64,000 nt of DNA from Actinomadura sp. NBRC 104412 (lineage in GTDB: Bacteria; Actinomycetota; Actinomycetes; Streptosporangiales; Streptosporangiaceae). Below the pieces are notes generated by a model that was not told the DNA's origin, did no database searches, and saw only the letters and a list, made by a program, of their open reading frames with translations. The position numbers and the translations under genes are program-made. Shown here piece by piece: positions 52,951-61,262 of the stretch (its first letter is position 1; each line of letters begins with the position of its first letter). The stretch lies in the NCBI RefSeq assembly GCF_030269515.1, contig NZ_BSTM01000003.1, positions 36,004 to 100,003 of the forward strand, written 5' to 3'.

Positions 52951-53038
52951 CTCCCTTCGCCGGCATGATCCGGATCAGGTTCTGCGGTCGGCGGCCCATC
53001 CCAGCCACCCTCTCAGCCCGGTCGAACCGGACTCCCGC
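52951..53038 (-). ncRNA. TPP riboswitch (THI element)
   Basis: Read on the minus strand the leader contains the conserved thi-box segments GGGCTGAGAGGGTGGCT and GACCGCAGAACCTGATCCGG followed by ATCATGCCGGCGAAGGGAG, flanked by the pairing arms GGGAGTCCGG and neighbours. The last bases include the thiO ribosome binding site, ten bases from the ATG, so ligand binding should block ribosome access. No separate terminator hairpin is visible. Confidence 0.95.
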
Positions 53039-53046
53039 GCTGTTTT

Positions 53047-53052
53047 AGTCTA
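53047..53052 (-). promoter_or_regulatory. Candidate -10 box of the thiOSG operon at the repeat edge
   Basis: TAGACT (TANNNT pattern) on the minus strand lies about seven bases before the riboswitch. It is part of the sequence GCAATAGACT, the same edge sequence of the repeat family that precedes thiI (GCAATAAACT). Confidence 0.45.
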
Positions 53053-53660
53053 TTGCAAGCGAGAGCTGCGCTCGTCGCTGGCGCTCCTCGCTTGTCTCGC
53101 TTGCGGTGATCGCTGCATCGCTTCGACTCGCCCTGGGGGCTCGCTGCGCGATCAGGTTCCTCGCAGGCTCGGAACCTGCCTTCGGTCGCGATCGCGGCGC
53201 TTGGGCGACCGTTCGGGGCTGGGGTGACGGGCTGGGGTGGGTGCTGTGTTTATTGGCAAGCACGAGCTGCGCTTCTCGCCTGGCGGCTCGTCGCTTGTCG
53301 TGCTTGACGGTGATCGCTGCATCGCTTCGACTCGCCCTGGGGGCTCGCTTCGCGATCAGGTTCCTCGCAGGCTCGGAACCTGCCTTCGGTCGCGATCGCG
53401 GCGCTTGGGCGACCGTTCGGGGCTGGGGTGACGGGCTGGGGTGGGTGTGAGAGGTGTTATTGCGGGTGTGAGCTGCGCTTCTCGTCTTGGCGGCTCGTTG
53501 CTTGTCTTGCTTGCGGTGATCGCTGTATCGCTTCGACTTGTCCTGGGCGCGCTGCGAGTTTGGGGTCTCGCCCCCTGTCTTTGGTTGCGGTTGCGATGTT
53601 GAGTGACCGTTTGGGGGTGGGGGCGACTGATGCATCGGGTTCGTTCGGGGGTGGGGGGTC
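53049..53660 (+). repeat. Repeat array C: three units of the ~203-bp repeat family
   Basis: Units begin at 53049, 53249 and 53456. The first two are well conserved, with arms GCAAGCGAGA/TCTCGCTTGC and GCAAGCACGA/TCGTGCTTG, and carry the second-hairpin variant CAGGTTCC/GGAACCTG. The third is eroded (many C-to-T changes and a lost arm). The array fills the space between the TPP riboswitch and the FAD-reductase gene; its head faces the riboswitch. Confidence 0.9.
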
Positions 53661-53673
53661 GGGGCAGGGCAGA

Positions 53674-54879
53674 ATGAGCGCTGTGAGGATCATCGTGGTG
53701 GGTGGCGGTCTGGCGGGGGTGCGGGCCGTTGAGAGCCTGCGGGGCAAGGGATTCCAGGGTGAGCTGACGTTGGTGTCGGCCGAGGGGCATCGGCCTTACG
53801 ATCGGCCGCCGCTGTCCAAGGCCGTTCTGATGGGGGAGACCGACGACACCACGGTGGACGCCGATTGGGACTCGCTTGGGGTGCGGCTGCTTCTCGGGGA
53901 GAGCGCGACCGGTCTGCGGCCTGGGACGGGACGTGGCGGGACGCTCGCCACTACGGCGGGTGAGATGGCGTTCGATGGCCTGGTCATCGCCACCGGGGCG
54001 GAGCCGATCAGGCTGCCGGGGGACGGCGGGCAGCATGTTCTGCGGACCATCGAGGACGCCCGCGTGATCCGTGACCGGCTGACGGAGGGGGCGCGGGTCG
54101 TCATCGTCGGGGCCGGGTGGATCGGGGCGGAGGTCGCCACGGCCGCGGCCAAGAGGGGTTGCGCCGTGACGGTGGTGGAGGCGGCGGACACTCCACTGGC
54201 CAACGCGATCGGTCCGGAGGTCGGCGCGCTCACCGTTCCCTGGTACGCCGAGGCGGGGGTGGAGCTGCGTACGGGGGTCAAGGTGGCCGAGGTGGAGGAC
54301 GGCGGGCTCGCTCTGGCCGGTGGCGGCCGGATCGAGGCCGACCTGGTGCTGGTGGGCGTGGGCGTGCGGCCTCACCTGGAGTGGCTGGACGGTTCGGGGC
54401 TGCTGGTCGAACGCGGGATCGTCACCGACGAGGCGTTCAGGACGAGCGTGGGGACCGATGTGCGTTCCGACATCGTGGCGGTGGGCGACTGCGCCGAATG
54501 GTGGTCGCGGCGGTATGGGCGCCGCCTGCTCGTCGAGCACTGGGACACCGCGCTCAACGCCCCGTCCGTCGCCGCGGCGACGCTGCTTGGCGAGGACGCG
54601 TCGTATGATGCCGTCCCGTACTTCTGGTCGGAGCAGTTCGGGCGGATGGTGCAGTACTCCGGGCACCACCCCGGGTCCGAGCGGCTCGTTCATCGGGGGG
54701 ACCCGTCCGAGGGCAAGTGGGCCGTGTGCTGGCTGACCGGTGACCGGCTGGACGCCGTCCTGACCGTTGACAGGCCCCGCGATCTCGCCCAGGCCCGGCG
54801 CATCATCGCCGCAGGTACGCCCGTGGATCCCGACGCGGTGGCCGATCCGGGCGTGCAGCTCAGGCAGGCCGTGCGCTGA
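53674..54879 (+). CDS. FAD-dependent pyridine nucleotide-disulfide-type oxidoreductase (ferredoxin reductase-like)
   Basis: 401 residues from ATG at 53674. Two Rossmann loops, IIVVGGGLAGVRAVESLRGKG for FAD and VVIVGAGWIGAEVATAAAKRG for NAD(P)H, and a C-terminal reductase-like domain starting at VEHWDTALNAPSVAAATLLG. RPYDRPPLSKAVLMGE and SDIVAVGDCAEW are typical of ferredoxin/rubredoxin and dioxygenase reductases. The electron partner is not adjacent. The promoter must lie in or next to repeat array C, which ends about 14 bases before the ATG. Confidence 0.9.
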   Translation: MSAVRIIVVGGGLAGVRAVESLRGKGFQGELTLVSAEGHRPYDRPPLSKAVLMGETDDTTVDADWDSLGVRLLLGESATGLRPGTGRGGTLATTAGEMAFDGLVIATGAEPIRLPGDGGQHVLRTIEDARVIRDRLTEGARVVIVGAGWIGAEVATAAAKRGCAVTVVEAADTPLANAIGPEVGALTVPWYAEAGVELRTGVKVAEVEDGGLALAGGGRIEADLVLVGVGVRPHLEWLDGSGLLVERGIVTDEAFRTSVGTDVRSDIVAVGDCAEWWSRRYGRRLLVEHWDTALNAPSVAAATLLGEDASYDAVPYFWSEQFGRMVQYSGHHPGSERLVHRGDPSEGKWAVCWLTGDRLDAVLTVDRPRDLAQARRIIAAGTPVDPDAVADPGVQLRQAVR

Positions 54880-54940
54880 CCGGTCCACAAGGCCGGATCC
54901 GGCGGGTTTGAGCGGAGCGGGCGCGTGGTAGCAAGGGGGC

Positions 54941-55324
54941 GTGACGCAACTGCACGCAACCGTGGAAAGCGCTCTCGACCCCCAGACCGACGCCCTCGCC
55001 GGCGAGTGGATCACCCTCTCCGAGGCGACCGAGCGGCTCGGTATCAAGCCCGGCCGGATCAAGCAACTGCTCAGCGAGCGCAAGCTGCTGGCGGTCCGGC
55101 GCGGAGGAAAGCCGATGGTGCCCGCCGCCTTCATCAAGGACGGCCAGGTCATCAAGGGGCTCTCCGGCACGCTGACGCTGCTGTCGGACGCGGGCTACGA
55201 CGATGTGGAGACGCTGCGGTGGCTGTTCACCGCGGACGACACCCTCCCCGGAACCCCCGTCCAGGCGCTCAGCGAGAACCGGGGCACCGAGGTCCGCCGG
55301 CGCGCCCAGGCGCTCGCCTTCTGA
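54941..55324 (+). CDS. Rv2175c-family DNA-binding protein
   Basis: 127 residues from GTG at 54941. A winged-helix-like N-terminal half (EWITLSEATERLGIKPGRIKQLLSERKLLAVRRGGKPMVPAAFI) and a helical C-terminal half (GTLTLLSDAGYDDVETLRWLFTADDTLPGTPVQAL). In M. tuberculosis Rv2175c binds DNA and is phosphorylated by the neighbouring kinase PknL, which blocks binding. The PASTA kinase at 47.7 kb is the likely equivalent here. Thr-rich residues 6-18 could be phosphosites, by analogy only. Confidence 0.85.
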   Translation: MTQLHATVESALDPQTDALAGEWITLSEATERLGIKPGRIKQLLSERKLLAVRRGGKPMVPAAFIKDGQVIKGLSGTLTLLSDAGYDDVETLRWLFTADDTLPGTPVQALSENRGTEVRRRAQALAF

Positions 55325-55376
55325 GGGGCGCGGCGAGAGCACCCGGCGTACGAGGAGGAACACGCACGTGACAGGA

Positions 55377-55418
55377 TCGCGGGGTCACGCGCGACGGTAC
55401 TCGCGCGCGGCCCCGCGA
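55377..55418 (+). terminator. Hairpin between the Rv2175c-like gene and thiE
   Basis: TCGCGGGG pairs with CCCCGCGA (8 bp) enclosing a further CGCGCG/CGCGCG helix; no T-run. It may terminate the upstream gene. A 19-codon frame starting GTG 55368, behind GAGGAGG, reads through it and ends at 55427 overlapping a GTG at 55424, so a leader peptide for thiE is an alternative reading. Confidence 0.5.
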
Positions 55419-55456
55419 CCATCGTGAAACCCGCACGGAAGGAACCGGCCCTCACC

Positions 55457-56125
55457 GTGTCCAGGCACCTCCCCTCCGACCGCGCCGTCGCCCTGCGCGC
55501 ACGGCTCGCCCAGGCCCGTCTCTACCTCTGCACGGACGCCCGGGAGCGGCAAGGGGACCTGCCCGAGTTCCTCGACGCCGCCCTCGCCGGCGGCGTCGAC
55601 ATCGTCCAGCTCCGCCAGAAGGGGCTGGAGGCGCGGCAGGAGATCGAGTACCTCCAGGTGTTCCGCGCCGCCTGCGAACGCCACGGGGCGCTGCTCGCGG
55701 TCAACGACCGGGCCGACATCGCGCACGCCGTGCACGCCGACGTCCTGCACCTGGGGCAGGACGACCTGCCGGTCCCGGCCGCCCGCGCGATCGTGGGCGA
55801 GGACATCCTGATCGGACGGTCCACGCACTCCGACGAGCAGGCGTCCGCCGCCGCCGCCGAACCCGGGGTGGACTACTTCTGCGCGGGCCCGGTCTGGCCG
55901 ACGCCGACCAAACCGGGGCGTGCCGCCCCCGGCCTCAAGCTGGTGCGGTACGTGGCGTCGCAGCGGGAGGTGCGGCCGTGGTTCGCGATCGGCGGGATCG
56001 ACGAGGGCAACCTGGACGAGGTCCTGGAGGCGGGCGCCCGCCGCATCGTGGTCGTCCGCGCGATCACCGAGGCGGCCGACCCGCGCCGGGCCGCCGCCGA
56101 GCTGGCCGGGCGCCTGCGCGGCTGA
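55457..56125 (+). CDS. thiE: Thiamine-phosphate synthase
   Basis: 222 residues from GTG at 55457 (GGAAGGA about 12 bases upstream); GTG at 55424 would add 11 residues and would overlap a short upstream frame. Joins hydroxymethylpyrimidine diphosphate and thiazole phosphate to thiamine phosphate. Motifs: [62 protein letters not shown] and WFAIGGID. It is separated from thiOSG by 2.5 kb on the opposite strand and shows no TPP riboswitch of its own. Confidence 0.94.
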   Translation: MSRHLPSDRAVALRARLAQARLYLCTDARERQGDLPEFLDAALAGGVDIVQLRQKGLEARQEIEYLQVFRAACERHGALLAVNDRADIAHAVHADVLHLGQDDLPVPAARAIVGEDILIGRSTHSDEQASAAAAEPGVDYFCAGPVWPTPTKPGRAAPGLKLVRYVASQREVRPWFAIGGIDEGNLDEVLEAGARRIVVVRAITEAADPRRAAAELAGRLRG

Positions 56126-56187
56126 CCGCGGCGGCCGGTGCCGGTCCGCGGGATCGATCATGGGCGGGGATGCCCGACAATGGGGCC

Positions 56188-56355
56188 ATGAGCGTGGGAC
56201 CTGGACCCGACGACGAGCGCCCGGTGGATCTGTCCGACGACGATCTGGTGATCCTGCCGGACCAGACCTCCGACGACACCGACACCGGCTGGGGGGAGTG
56301 GCGTGGAGGCGACGACGACGATCGGCTGATCGAGGACCGTCCGCCGCACTGGTGA
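56188..56355 (+). CDS. Small acidic conserved protein (55 aa)
   Basis: 55 residues from ATG at 56188. Very acidic (VDLSDDDLVILPDQTSDDTD, then GWGEWRGGDDDD) with a Trp-containing C terminus. The DLVILPDQTSDDTD segment looks like a conserved short motif seen in small actinobacterial proteins. Function unknown; an adaptor or inhibitor is conceivable. It ends four bases before the convergent pseudokinase gene. Confidence 0.6.
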   Translation: MSVGPGPDDERPVDLSDDDLVILPDQTSDDTDTGWGEWRGGDDDDRLIEDRPPHW

Positions 56356-56359
56356 GGCT

Positions 56360-57094
56360 TCAGACCAGCACGCCCATCACGAAGCCCATCGCGATGACGG
56401 CGGCCAACGCGACCATCATCCGCCAGCGGTAGCGGGGGATGCGCTTGGGGCGCGGCTTCGGCGTGGGCGTCCGGCCGTCCCGGAGCGCCCGGACGACCTG
56501 CCGGGACGTCGGGCGGGCGGCGGGGTTCTTGTCCAGGCAGCGCGCGACCAGTTCCCGCAGGGGGCCCTCCAGGTCGCCGAGGTCGGGACGCCGCGAGGTG
56601 ACCCTACGCAGGACCGCCGCGTCCGGGCCGGTGCCGAAGGGCGGGCGCCCCGTCGCCGCGTACACGAGCGTGGCGCCCCAGGCGAAGACGTCGGCGGGCG
56701 GGCCGACCGGCTCGTCCTCGACCTGCTCGGGCGCCAGGTAGGACGGGGGCACCTCCCGCGCGGCGGTGCTCACCTTGGCGCCCTCAGGGGCGAGGATGAC
56801 GTTGCCGGGGTGGAGGCTGCCGTGCATGGTGCCTTCCTTGTGCCGCCTGGCCAGTGCCTTGGCGGTACGCAACGCCAGCTTGTGCAGGTCCGCTTCGGAC
56901 AGCGGCCCGTCCTTCTCGACCGCCTGGCTCAGGGGTGTGCTGACGGCGGCGGCCTCGCCCGCTCGGGCGCCGGGACGCTCGGGGACGGCGGCCGAGTCGA
57001 GCGTGCGCCGGCCGGAGCCCCTCGCGCCGGTGGGCACCGGCGTGAGATGCGGGGGACGGGGCGACGCCCTCCCACGGGAGGAATCGTGCGGCAC
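56360..57094 (-). CDS. Membrane-anchored protein kinase-like pseudokinase
   Basis: 244 residues from GTG at 57094 (GGAG five bases upstream). Only the C-lobe of a protein kinase is present: TMHGSLHPGNVIL corresponds to HRDLKPEN but the catalytic Asp is Ser; the DFG motif is absent (GAKVSTAAREVPPSYLAPEQ); VFAWGATLVYAATGRPPF is helix F. The N-lobe and ATP lysine are missing. A C-terminal membrane helix (MMVALAAVIAMGFVMGVLV) anchors it. It is most likely a non-catalytic regulator, perhaps of the PASTA kinase pathway nearby. Confidence 0.75.
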   Translation of the reverse strand: MPHDSSRGRASPRPPHLTPVPTGARGSGRRTLDSAAVPERPGARAGEAAAVSTPLSQAVEKDGPLSEADLHKLALRTAKALARRHKEGTMHGSLHPGNVILAPEGAKVSTAAREVPPSYLAPEQVEDEPVGPPADVFAWGATLVYAATGRPPFGTGPDAAVLRRVTSRRPDLGDLEGPLRELVARCLDKNPAARPTSRQVVRALRDGRTPTPKPRPKRIPRYRWRMMVALAAVIAMGFVMGVLV

Positions 57095-57201
57095 TGGAGA
57101 CTCCGACTCGGCGGGGACGGACGGAACGAGCCCCCCATTTCTACCGCGTGGCCACGACACGGAGCAGCGGAACGGGCGATCTTCGCCGTCCGGCCCGGCG
57201 G

Positions 57202-58257
57202 CTACGCCTGGCGGGTGGTGGCGGCGACCGCCAGGTCCTCCAAGGCGATCCGGGCCTCGCCGGTGATCGGCGCGGTGCGCAGCGCCTCCGCGGCCTCCTC
57301 GGCGTAACGGCCGATCATGGCCTCGCAGGCGGCGAGCCCGCCGGTGTCCACGATGATCCCGCGCAGCTCGGCGACCCCCGCCGCGTCCAGCCCGGGATCG
57401 CCCAGCAGCCGGTCGATCACCTCGGCCTGCGCCGCGCTGGCACGGGCCACCGTCTGCGCCACCAGCACCGTCCGCTTGCCCTCGCGCAGGTCGTCGCCCG
57501 CGGGCTTGCCGGTCTCCGCCGGGTCGCCGAAGACGCCCAGCACGTCGTCCCGGAGCTGGAAGGCGATGCCCAGCGGCCGTCCGTAGGCGCGGAGGGCGCC
57601 GGTCACCTCGGGGGAGCCCCCCGCCAGCGCCGATCCCAGGTGGAGGGGCCGCTCGATCGTGTACTTCGCGCTCTTGAACTCGACCACCCGCAGCGCCGCG
57701 TCCACGGTGCCGGTGCCGCGCACGCCCTCCAGCAGGTCGAGGTACTGGCCGGACATCACCTCGGTGCGCATCAGGTTGTAGACCGCGCGCCCGTCGGCGA
57801 TCCGCGCGGCGTCCAGGCCGCTGGCCTCGTACATCTCGCTGGACCAGGCCAGGCACAGGTCGCCCAGCAGGATCGCGGCGCCCTCGCCGAACGGCGCGGC
57901 GGCGCCCGGCCGGCCTTCCTGGACGGCCAGCGACTCGAAGCGCCGGTGCGCCGACGGCTGCCCGCGGCGGGTATCGGAGGAGTCCATGACGTCGTCGTGG
58001 ACGAGGGCGCTGGCCTGGAGCAGCTCAAGGGACGCCGCCGCGGTGACGATCCCCTCCCTGGGCTCCTGGCCTCCCGCGGCCTGCCAGCCCCAGTAGCAGA
58101 ACGCCGGCCGGAGCCGTTTGCCACCGGCCAGCAACGCGTCCAGCGCGGCCAGCATGGGCGCCAGGTCGGGGCTGATGGAGAGCAGCGCGGGACGCTGGCC
58201 GTCGACGAAAGCCCGCAGTGCCGCGTCGACCTCCTTGCGGATGCGGCTTATGGACAT
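57202..58257 (-). CDS. Polyprenyl (geranylgeranyl-type) diphosphate synthase
   Basis: 351 residues from ATG at 58257 (MSISRIRKE). Condenses isopentenyl diphosphate with allylic diphosphates. Motifs: GGKRLRPAFCYWG, first Asp-rich motif HDDVMDSSDTRRG, KSAKYTIERPL and second Asp-rich motif QLRDDVLGVFGDP. In M. tuberculosis the neighbour of metF is idsA2 (Rv2173). Product length cannot be fixed by eye. Divergent from metF, sharing a 185-base promoter region. Confidence 0.92.
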   Translation of the reverse strand: MSISRIRKEVDAALRAFVDGQRPALLSISPDLAPMLAALDALLAGGKRLRPAFCYWGWQAAGGQEPREGIVTAAASLELLQASALVHDDVMDSSDTRRGQPSAHRRFESLAVQEGRPGAAAPFGEGAAILLGDLCLAWSSEMYEASGLDAARIADGRAVYNLMRTEVMSGQYLDLLEGVRGTGTVDAALRVVEFKSAKYTIERPLHLGSALAGGSPEVTGALRAYGRPLGIAFQLRDDVLGVFGDPAETGKPAGDDLREGKRTVLVAQTVARASAAQAEVIDRLLGDPGLDAAGVAELRGIIVDTGGLAACEAMIGRYAEEAAEALRTAPITGEARIALEDLAVAATTRQA

Positions 58258-58442
58258 GCCGTGATCGTATCTACCCCGTTGTGGTCTCTTCTCCACCTGT
58301 ACTGGAGTATTTTGTCGGATCCGCTGGAAATTCCGTTCATTTCTGGTGGACCGGGCATGCCGCGGGCGTGTTGCCGGTGGTCTTGCGATCCTTTGGGCGT
58401 TCCGGGGCGAGAAGGGGCGCCGCGCGGCACTAGGCTTGGAAG

Positions 58443-59438
58443 ATGCCCAGCCAACGCCCTGACCGAGCCCCCACCATCCGTGAGCTGCTCGCCGCCGGTG
58501 GCAGGTCCTTCTCGTTCGAGTTCTTCCCGCCGAAGACGGACAAGGGCGTACGCAACCTCTGGCGCGCGATCCGCGAGCTGGAGACGCTGCGGCCGACGTT
58601 CGTGTCGGTGACCTACGGCGCGGGCGGCGGGACCCGCGACACGACCGTGGACATCGTGGAGCGGATCGCCACCGAGACCACGCTCATCCCGGTCGCGCAC
58701 TTCACCGCGGTCAACCACTCCAAGGCCGAGCTGCGCAACCTGATCGGCCGGTTCGCCGCCGCCGGCGTCCGGAACATGCTCGCGCTGCGCGGCGACCCGC
58801 CCGGCGACCCGATGGGGGAGTGGATCAAGCATCCGGAGGGCGTGGAGTACGCGGCCGACCTGGTCAGGATGATCCGCTCGTACGGCGACTTCTGCGTGGG
58901 CGTGGCCGCCTTCCCGTACAAGCACCCCCGCTCACCGGACGTGGAGAGCGACACCCGCCACTTCGTGGCCAAGTGCCGGGCGGGCGCCGACTACGCCATC
59001 ACCCAGATGTTCTTCCGCGCCGAGGACTACTTCCGGCTGCGCGACCGGGTCGAGGCGGCCGGCTGCGACACCCCGATCATCCCGGGGATCATGCCGGTCA
59101 CCCAGATGAGCACCATCGAGCGGTCCGAGCAACTGTCGGGCGCGCCGTTCCCGCCCGAGGTGCGGGAGCGGTTCGAGGCCGTCGCCGACGACCCGGAGGC
59201 GGTCCGGCGGCTCGGCATCGAGCACGCCGCCGAGCTGTGCCGGGACCTGCTGGAGCAGGACGCGCCGGGCATCCACTTCATCACCTTCAACAAGTCCACC
59301 GCGACCCGCGAGGTCTACTCGCTGCTGGACGCCCCGTCCTACACCGGTCCCTACGCGGGTCCTCCGGCGGGCTGGGACGCGGGCGCCCCGTCCCGCTCGT
59401 ACGGGGCCAGCGGCAGGGTCGCGCCCATCACCGCATAG
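58443..59438 (+). CDS. metF: Methylenetetrahydrofolate reductase
   Basis: 331 residues. Reduces 5,10-methylene-THF to 5-methyl-THF for methionine synthesis; FAD enzyme with TIM barrel. Motifs: [57 protein letters not shown] and [26 protein letters not shown]. The last 88 bases overlap the convergent GNAT gene, an unusually long tail-to-tail overlap; the final 30 residues ([13 protein letters not shown] and on) are Gly/Pro-rich and not part of the fold. Confidence 0.94.
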   Translation: MPSQRPDRAPTIRELLAAGGRSFSFEFFPPKTDKGVRNLWRAIRELETLRPTFVSVTYGAGGGTRDTTVDIVERIATETTLIPVAHFTAVNHSKAELRNLIGRFAAAGVRNMLALRGDPPGDPMGEWIKHPEGVEYAADLVRMIRSYGDFCVGVAAFPYKHPRSPDVESDTRHFVAKCRAGADYAITQMFFRAEDYFRLRDRVEAAGCDTPIIPGIMPVTQMSTIERSEQLSGAPFPPEVRERFEAVADDPEAVRRLGIEHAAELCRDLLEQDAPGIHFITFNKSTATREVYSLLDAPSYTGPYAGPPAGWDAGAPSRSYGASGRVAPITA

Positions 59439-59986
59439 GGCGGCCCTCCACCGGGGAACACGAACCCGGTCAGCAGGTCCACCATGCCCACGGACCGGTA
59501 CAGCCTGCGGGCCGGGGTGTCCTCGTGCCCGGGGTCCAGGGTGGACAGCACCACGGTCCGTTCCGGGCGGCCCTCGCACAGGGTGTTGAGCAGCCTCCGC
59601 CCGATGCCGTGCCGCTGGTGATCGGGATGGACGTGCAGCTCGGCGACCTCGAACACGTCGTCCAGCCAGCGTGCCGCGTGCGCGCCGCCGCCCGTCCGGG
59701 TCAGCGCGTCCCGGACCACGTCGTGCCACCACTGGCCGGTCTCGCCGCGGAACCCGTAGCCGAACCCCTGGAGCGTCCCGCCCGCGCGTGACAGCAGCGA
59801 CCCGCCCCGGCGTTCGGCCACGACCGCCCTGAACGCGGGGTACGTGGCGTGCCGCTCCATGATGGTGTGGCGGCCGGGGAGCTGTTCGGGTGGCGGTCGC
59901 ATCGCCGCCGCGTACACCGCCAGGATCGGCCCGAGCCGTCTCAGGAAGGCCCGGTGGTCGATGTCACGCAGCTTCGCATCCTTCAC
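59351..59986 (-). CDS. GNAT family N-acetyltransferase
   Basis: 211 residues from GTG at 59986; the frame extends upstream but only the part from [10 protein letters not shown] onward looks like protein. The acetyl-CoA site is [23 protein letters not shown], followed by [24 protein letters not shown]. An N-terminal extension includes [21 protein letters not shown] and a second conserved block [18 protein letters not shown]. Substrate unknown. The 3' end overlaps metF by 88 bases in antisense. Confidence 0.85.
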   Translation of the reverse strand: MKDAKLRDIDHRAFLRRLGPILAVYAAAMRPPPEQLPGRHTIMERHATYPAFRAVVAERRGGSLLSRAGGTLQGFGYGFRGETGQWWHDVVRDALTRTGGGAHAARWLDDVFEVAELHVHPDHQRHGIGRRLLNTLCEGRPERTVVLSTLDPGHEDTPARRLYRSVGMVDLLTGFVFPGGGPPYAVMGATLPLAPYERDGAPASQPAGGPA

Positions 59987-60051
59987 TTGGTAGAGGGTAG
60001 ACCCGCCTGCCTTGCCGGTGTGGTGTGTGGGCGATCCCCGGCTCGCGGGGT

Positions 60052-60384
60052 TCAGGTGCGCGGGATCGTCCGGTGGGTGGCGGACAGGCGGTCGTAGATG
60101 TCCCACAGGATCCTGTCGGCGGCCTTCCGCAGCGAGCCGCGGTTGGCGTCGAGCTGCCCGCCCCACTGGCGGGCCTCCGGTCCTAACCATGCGTCCGTCT
60201 CGTTGAGGGTCCTGACGGCGGGGTCGAGGGCGTCCCTGAGCCTCGTGATGCCTCCGTAGGCGTCCGCGTACGCCTGGTAGAGCTCCCGGTACGCGGGGTT
60301 GGGGCGCTCGGTCGGCGGCAACTGGGACGCGGCGGCCGAGTCCAGGGGCGGCGGGACCGCGGAAGGGGGAGGTGGCGGAGCCAT
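60052..60384 (-). CDS. Small helical protein, possibly WXG100-like
   Basis: 110 residues from ATG at 60384, three bases after the stop of the upstream gene. A Pro-rich N terminus is followed by two long helices joined at a W-G-G turn (NPAYRELYQAYADAYGGI ... LGPEARQWGGQLDANRGSLRKAADRI), reminiscent of WXG100/ESX proteins. With the upstream gene it forms a two-gene unit. It may be a secreted partner or chaperone of that protein; this is inference from shape, not from a clear family match. Confidence 0.6.
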   Translation of the reverse strand: MAPPPPPSAVPPPLDSAAASQLPPTERPNPAYRELYQAYADAYGGITRLRDALDPAVRTLNETDAWLGPEARQWGGQLDANRGSLRKAADRILWDIYDRLSATHRTIPRT

Positions 60385-60386
60385 GG

Positions 60387-61211
60387 CTAACCGGCCTTGC
60401 GTTCTGGGACGGGCGTCTCGGCGGCAGGCGGGAGGTCGAGCCTGCCGATGGCCTCGCGCGTCCGATGGCTCATCTCGGTCCCGGTGAGGACCTGGACGGC
60501 CACCGGGTGAACGCCCGCCCGGTCCGCCTCTGCCAGGAACGCTTGCAGCCACCGCACGTCCATCACCACGTGATGGCTGGCCGTGCCGAGCGACTCGCGC
60601 ACCACGGCAAGCCGCGACGGGTCGCCGTCCGCCGCCTTGACCAGATCGGCGGCCATCGCGGGCCCGAGCCGCTCGTAAAGCCTCTCGGTGTAGTCGGGAT
60701 CGCCGGCGTTCGCCTTCAGATGCGCCCAGACCTCCTCGGGGACGGGCCTGCGGTCCTGGACGGCCGCGGCCACCGCCAGCGCGTCGGACCTGGCGGCCTT
60801 CGCCGCGTCCTGGCGGGTGGCGAAGTTGCCGAGATCGCCGCCCGCCCCGTTCGGCGTGAGCGAGGGCCAGCGCGGCGGGGCCGTCGCGGGGCCGTCGCTT
60901 CGCGGACCGCCGGCGGGTGGCCTCGGAGGGGGCGGTGCCTGGACGCCGCGTCCCCGGTCCGGATGCGTGATGGCGTAGTGGTAGCGGCGGGTCAGCATGC
61001 CGAGCTGGTCGGCCGTCCACTGCGCCACCTGCTCGGCCTGCCGGTAGCCCGCCGCGGACACCCCGGGCGGCGGGCGGTGCCCGTTCAGCCAGCCCCTGAT
61101 CGCCGCCTGCGCGTCCTGCATCTGCTTGATCAGGTGGTCGAGCGCCGGTGGATCGATGCCCCGGAAGTCGGCGTCGCACGCCGCCGGGCCGGTGCGCATC
61201 TGCCCGGTCAT
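60387..61211 (-). CDS. Putative WXG100-superfamily (type VII secretion-like) protein
   Basis: 274 residues. The N-terminal 85 residues form a helical hairpin of the type found in actinobacterial T7SS-substrate-like proteins: FRGIDPPALDHLIKQMQDAQ, then QAEQVAQWTADQLGMLTRRYH. A Pro-rich linker (QAPPPPRPPAGGP) leads to a C-terminal helical domain with DPDYTERLYERLGPAMAADLV and a later ESLGTASH. No catalytic motif is recognised. Similar proteins are predicted exported effectors or structural proteins; no T7SS machinery is visible in this window. Confidence 0.6.
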   Translation of the reverse strand: MTGQMRTGPAACDADFRGIDPPALDHLIKQMQDAQAAIRGWLNGHRPPPGVSAAGYRQAEQVAQWTADQLGMLTRRYHYAITHPDRGRGVQAPPPPRPPAGGPRSDGPATAPPRWPSLTPNGAGGDLGNFATRQDAAKAARSDALAVAAAVQDRRPVPEEVWAHLKANAGDPDYTERLYERLGPAMAADLVKAADGDPSRLAVVRESLGTASHHVVMDVRWLQAFLAEADRAGVHPVAVQVLTGTEMSHRTREAIGRLDLPPAAETPVPERKAG

Positions 61212-61262
61212 GCCGCACCCCCTCGACGTGCCTCGCCCCGGCCATCCAGGATCACATCGGCG

